This document shows, one piece after another, positions 4,436 through 5,730 of a DNA stretch of 5,730 nt; the first letter of the stretch is position 1, and every line of letters begins with the position of its first letter. The notes under the pieces are model-generated. The model made no database searches, had not been told where the DNA came from, and was given only the letters and a program-made list of their open reading frames with translations. Source of the stretch: an uncultured Clostridia bacterium (lineage in GTDB: Bacteria; Bacillota_A; Clostridia; Oscillospirales; Oscillospiraceae); NCBI GenBank assembly GCA_947307505.1, contig CAMZJG010000077.1:1-5730 (forward strand). Direction: 5' to 3'. The translations under genes and the position numbers were made by a program.

Positions 4436-5730
4436 TCATCCCAGTCGCAGCCAGACACGCATTTCACCGGGGCTGCGGTTCGCCCAGGCATAGTAGGGGA
4501 TCAGCCGAATGCGGATCCTTTCCCGGTCCGGCCCACTCCAGGGGCGGTACAGAGCGCTGCCGCCGCCGGACCAGTCCCGGTCCCGCCAACCGGAAACGGT
4601 CACCGCCTTCCCGTTTCCCGGGACTTCGGTGTGATAATCCCACTCAGGTTCGACGGAGGGATCCAGACTGAGCCTGTGCAGCCCGGCGCCGTTATCCGCC
4701 TCCTCCGCACAGTACACCAGCGGTCCGCAGACCACGGCGGCCTTTCCCGCATCCTCCGGTACCATGGGGGAGGCTGCGAACAGACGGGGACAAAGCTCCA
4801 GCTCCCACTCGATCCGATCCCCCTCCGCCCAGGTCCGGTCCAGGATCAGATACCCCTTTTCCGAATGAAACGCCACTTTCTCTCCGTTCACGAGCAGAGA
4901 AAAGCGGGGAGACCAGGCGGGGAGCCGCAGGGCCAGCTCCGCCCGCACAGGCGTGTCGGCATGCAGGGAATAGCGGATCCTTCCGTCCCACGGGTAGTTC
5001 GTACGGCAATCCAAGCGGAGCGTTCCACCCGGAAGCCGGAACTCCGCTTCGCCGGAGAGGTACAGGTGGATATATACCCGGCTGCCGGAAACGGAATACA
5101 GGTAGTCCTCCAGGGACATCAGCAGCCGGACCAGGTTTGGCGGGCAGCAGGCGCAGCCGAACCAGGGCTGCCGCCGAAACTGCACATGCCGTTTGGCATT
5201 GTCCCTGCAGCAGGCTTCCGGAAGCACTTCCAGGGGATTCACATAGAAAAAGCGCTGACCGTCCAGCTGCATCCCGCTGAGGACGCAGTTGTACAAGGCC
5301 CGCTCCATCACGTCCGCATATTTCCCATCCGGTTCCATCAGGAGCATCCGCCGGGCAAACAACACCAGCCCGATGGCGGCGCAGGTCTCCGCGTACGCCG
5401 TATCGTTGGGCAGGTCGTAGTCATAAGTGAAGGCCTCTCCGTACGAGGAGGATCCGATGCCGCCGGTGATGTACATGCGCCTTTCCGTTACGCTTTTCCA
5501 AAGCCGTAGGCAGGCGGCACGGAGAGCGGGATCCCCGGTGAGCCGGGCCAGGTCCGCCATGGCGCTGTACAGATACATGGCGCGGACCGCGTGTCCCTCC
5601 GCTTCCTGCTGTTCCACTACGGGCTTGTCCGCCTGACAGTAGGCGTAACCCAGCGGCCCGTCCGCAAAGTAGTATCGTCCGTTGCCGTTCAGCCGTTCTT
5701 CCTCCCGGAAATACAAGGGCTCCCTGCCCC
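4436..5730 (-). CDS. Glycoside hydrolase family 127 (beta-L-arabinofuranosidase-like), N-terminus outside window
   Basis: GH127 enzymes remove beta-L-arabinofuranosyl residues from plant cell wall glycoproteins and glycans using a zinc-bound cysteine nucleophile. About 430 C-terminal residues are visible; family members are commonly ~600-700 residues long, so roughly the first 200 are missing. The frame is open to the right edge, and the TTG at 5716 is not a convincing start. Counting from that TTG: GHAVRAMYLY at 41-50; YGEAFTYDYDLPND with the presumed acid/base Glu94; the ETC motif with Glu110 and Cys112; and GCACCPPN with Cys190 (nucleophile) and Cys191. The spacing of Glu94, Glu110 and Cys112 matches Glu322, Glu338 and Cys340 of Bifidobacterium HypBA1, and the CC pair matches Cys417/418. 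A beta-sandwich tail follows, ending in IPYYAWANRSPGEMRVWLR. The HxPVREQ segment of relatives reads DKPVVEQ here. It lies upstream of, and probably in an operon with, the alpha/beta hydrolase. No export signal can be judged. Confidence 0.92.
   Translation of the reverse strand, partial: GREPLYFREEERLNGNGRYYFADGPLGYAYCQADKPVVEQQEAEGHAVRAMYLYSAMADLARLTGDPALRAACLRLWKSVTERRMYITGGIGSSSYGEAFTYDYDLPNDTAYAETCAAIGLVLFARRMLLMEPDGKYADVMERALYNCVLSGMQLDGQRFFYVNPLEVLPEACCRDNAKRHVQFRRQPWFGCACCPPNLVRLLMSLEDYLYSVSGSRVYIHLYLSGEAEFRLPGGTLRLDCRTNYPWDGRIRYSLHADTPVRAELALRLPAWSPRFSLLVNGEKVAFHSEKGYLILDRTWAEGDRIEWELELCPRLFAASPMVPEDAGKAAVVCGPLVYCAEEADNGAGLHRLSLDPSVEPEWDYHTEVPGNGKAVTVSGWRDRDWSGGGSALYRPWSGPDRERIRIRLIPYYAWANRSPGEMRVWLRLG

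Noticed and set aside
4387..4491. The longer version of the minus-strand alpha/beta hydrolase, starting at 4491.
   Set aside because: It would overlap the GH127 gene by 56 bases, its extra 35 residues are unlike the family, and the strong ribosome binding site points to 4386.
3640..4671. A 343-codon plus-strand open frame opposite the alpha/beta hydrolase and the end of the GH127 gene.
   Set aside because: It crosses two well-supported minus-strand genes, has no ribosome binding site, and its composition (Pro, Arg, Gly and His rich) is typical of antisense translation.
4631..5509. A 292-codon plus-strand open frame opposite the GH127 gene.
   Set aside because: It is an antisense shadow; the minus strand carries the full set of GH127 catalytic motifs in frame.

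Overview
The window is about 5.7 kb of fairly GC-rich, gene-dense bacterial DNA. Six protein-coding genes fill almost all of it. The gene order (a DivIB/FtsQ-type protein directly followed by ftsZ) and the FtsZ sequence style (short N-terminus, a GEKLTHGQGAG-type segment, TFANAF) suggest a Firmicutes/Clostridia-like anaerobe. A plant-fibre-associated gut or rumen lineage such as Christensenellales is possible; that placement rests on remembered family sequences, not on a search.

Left half, plus strand (1-2768). The 3' part of ftsQ/divIB enters from the left edge. After 47 bases comes a complete ftsZ, then, after 31 bases, a putative esterase of the alpha/beta-hydrolase fold. There is no ftsA between ftsQ and ftsZ, and no sporulation sigma cluster (spoIIGA-sigE-sigG) after ftsZ. 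A near-consensus sigma-70-type promoter (TTGACT, 17 bases, TAGAAT) lies inside ftsQ and could give ftsZ its own transcript. A strong stem-loop at 2729-2768 probably ends this transcription unit.

Middle, plus strand (2814-3485). This holds a small integral-membrane methyltransferase of the isoprenylcysteine carboxyl methyltransferase/phospholipid methyltransferase type. The longest reading frame begins at 2745, inside the loop of the preceding terminator. The ribosome binding site and the family N-terminus place the real start at 2814.

Right half, minus strand (5730-3541). A GH127 beta-L-arabinofuranosidase-type glycoside hydrolase, cut at its N-terminus by the window edge, is followed after 49 bases by a compact alpha/beta hydrolase with a complete Ser-Asp-His triad. 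They probably form one operon reading toward the plus-strand genes. A 12-bp stem-loop at 3498-3527, usable in both directions, separates the convergent units.

Functionally the window joins the end of a cell division/cell wall cluster to an accessory carbohydrate-degradation pair. No CRISPR array, tRNA/rRNA gene, insertion sequence or prophage gene is visible. I do not see a convincing undescribed multi-gene system. The points most worth checking are the internal ftsQ promoter, the divergent FtsZ tail and nucleotide-site residues, the misplaced-start trap at the methyltransferase, and the altered substrate-motif residues in the GH127 enzyme.
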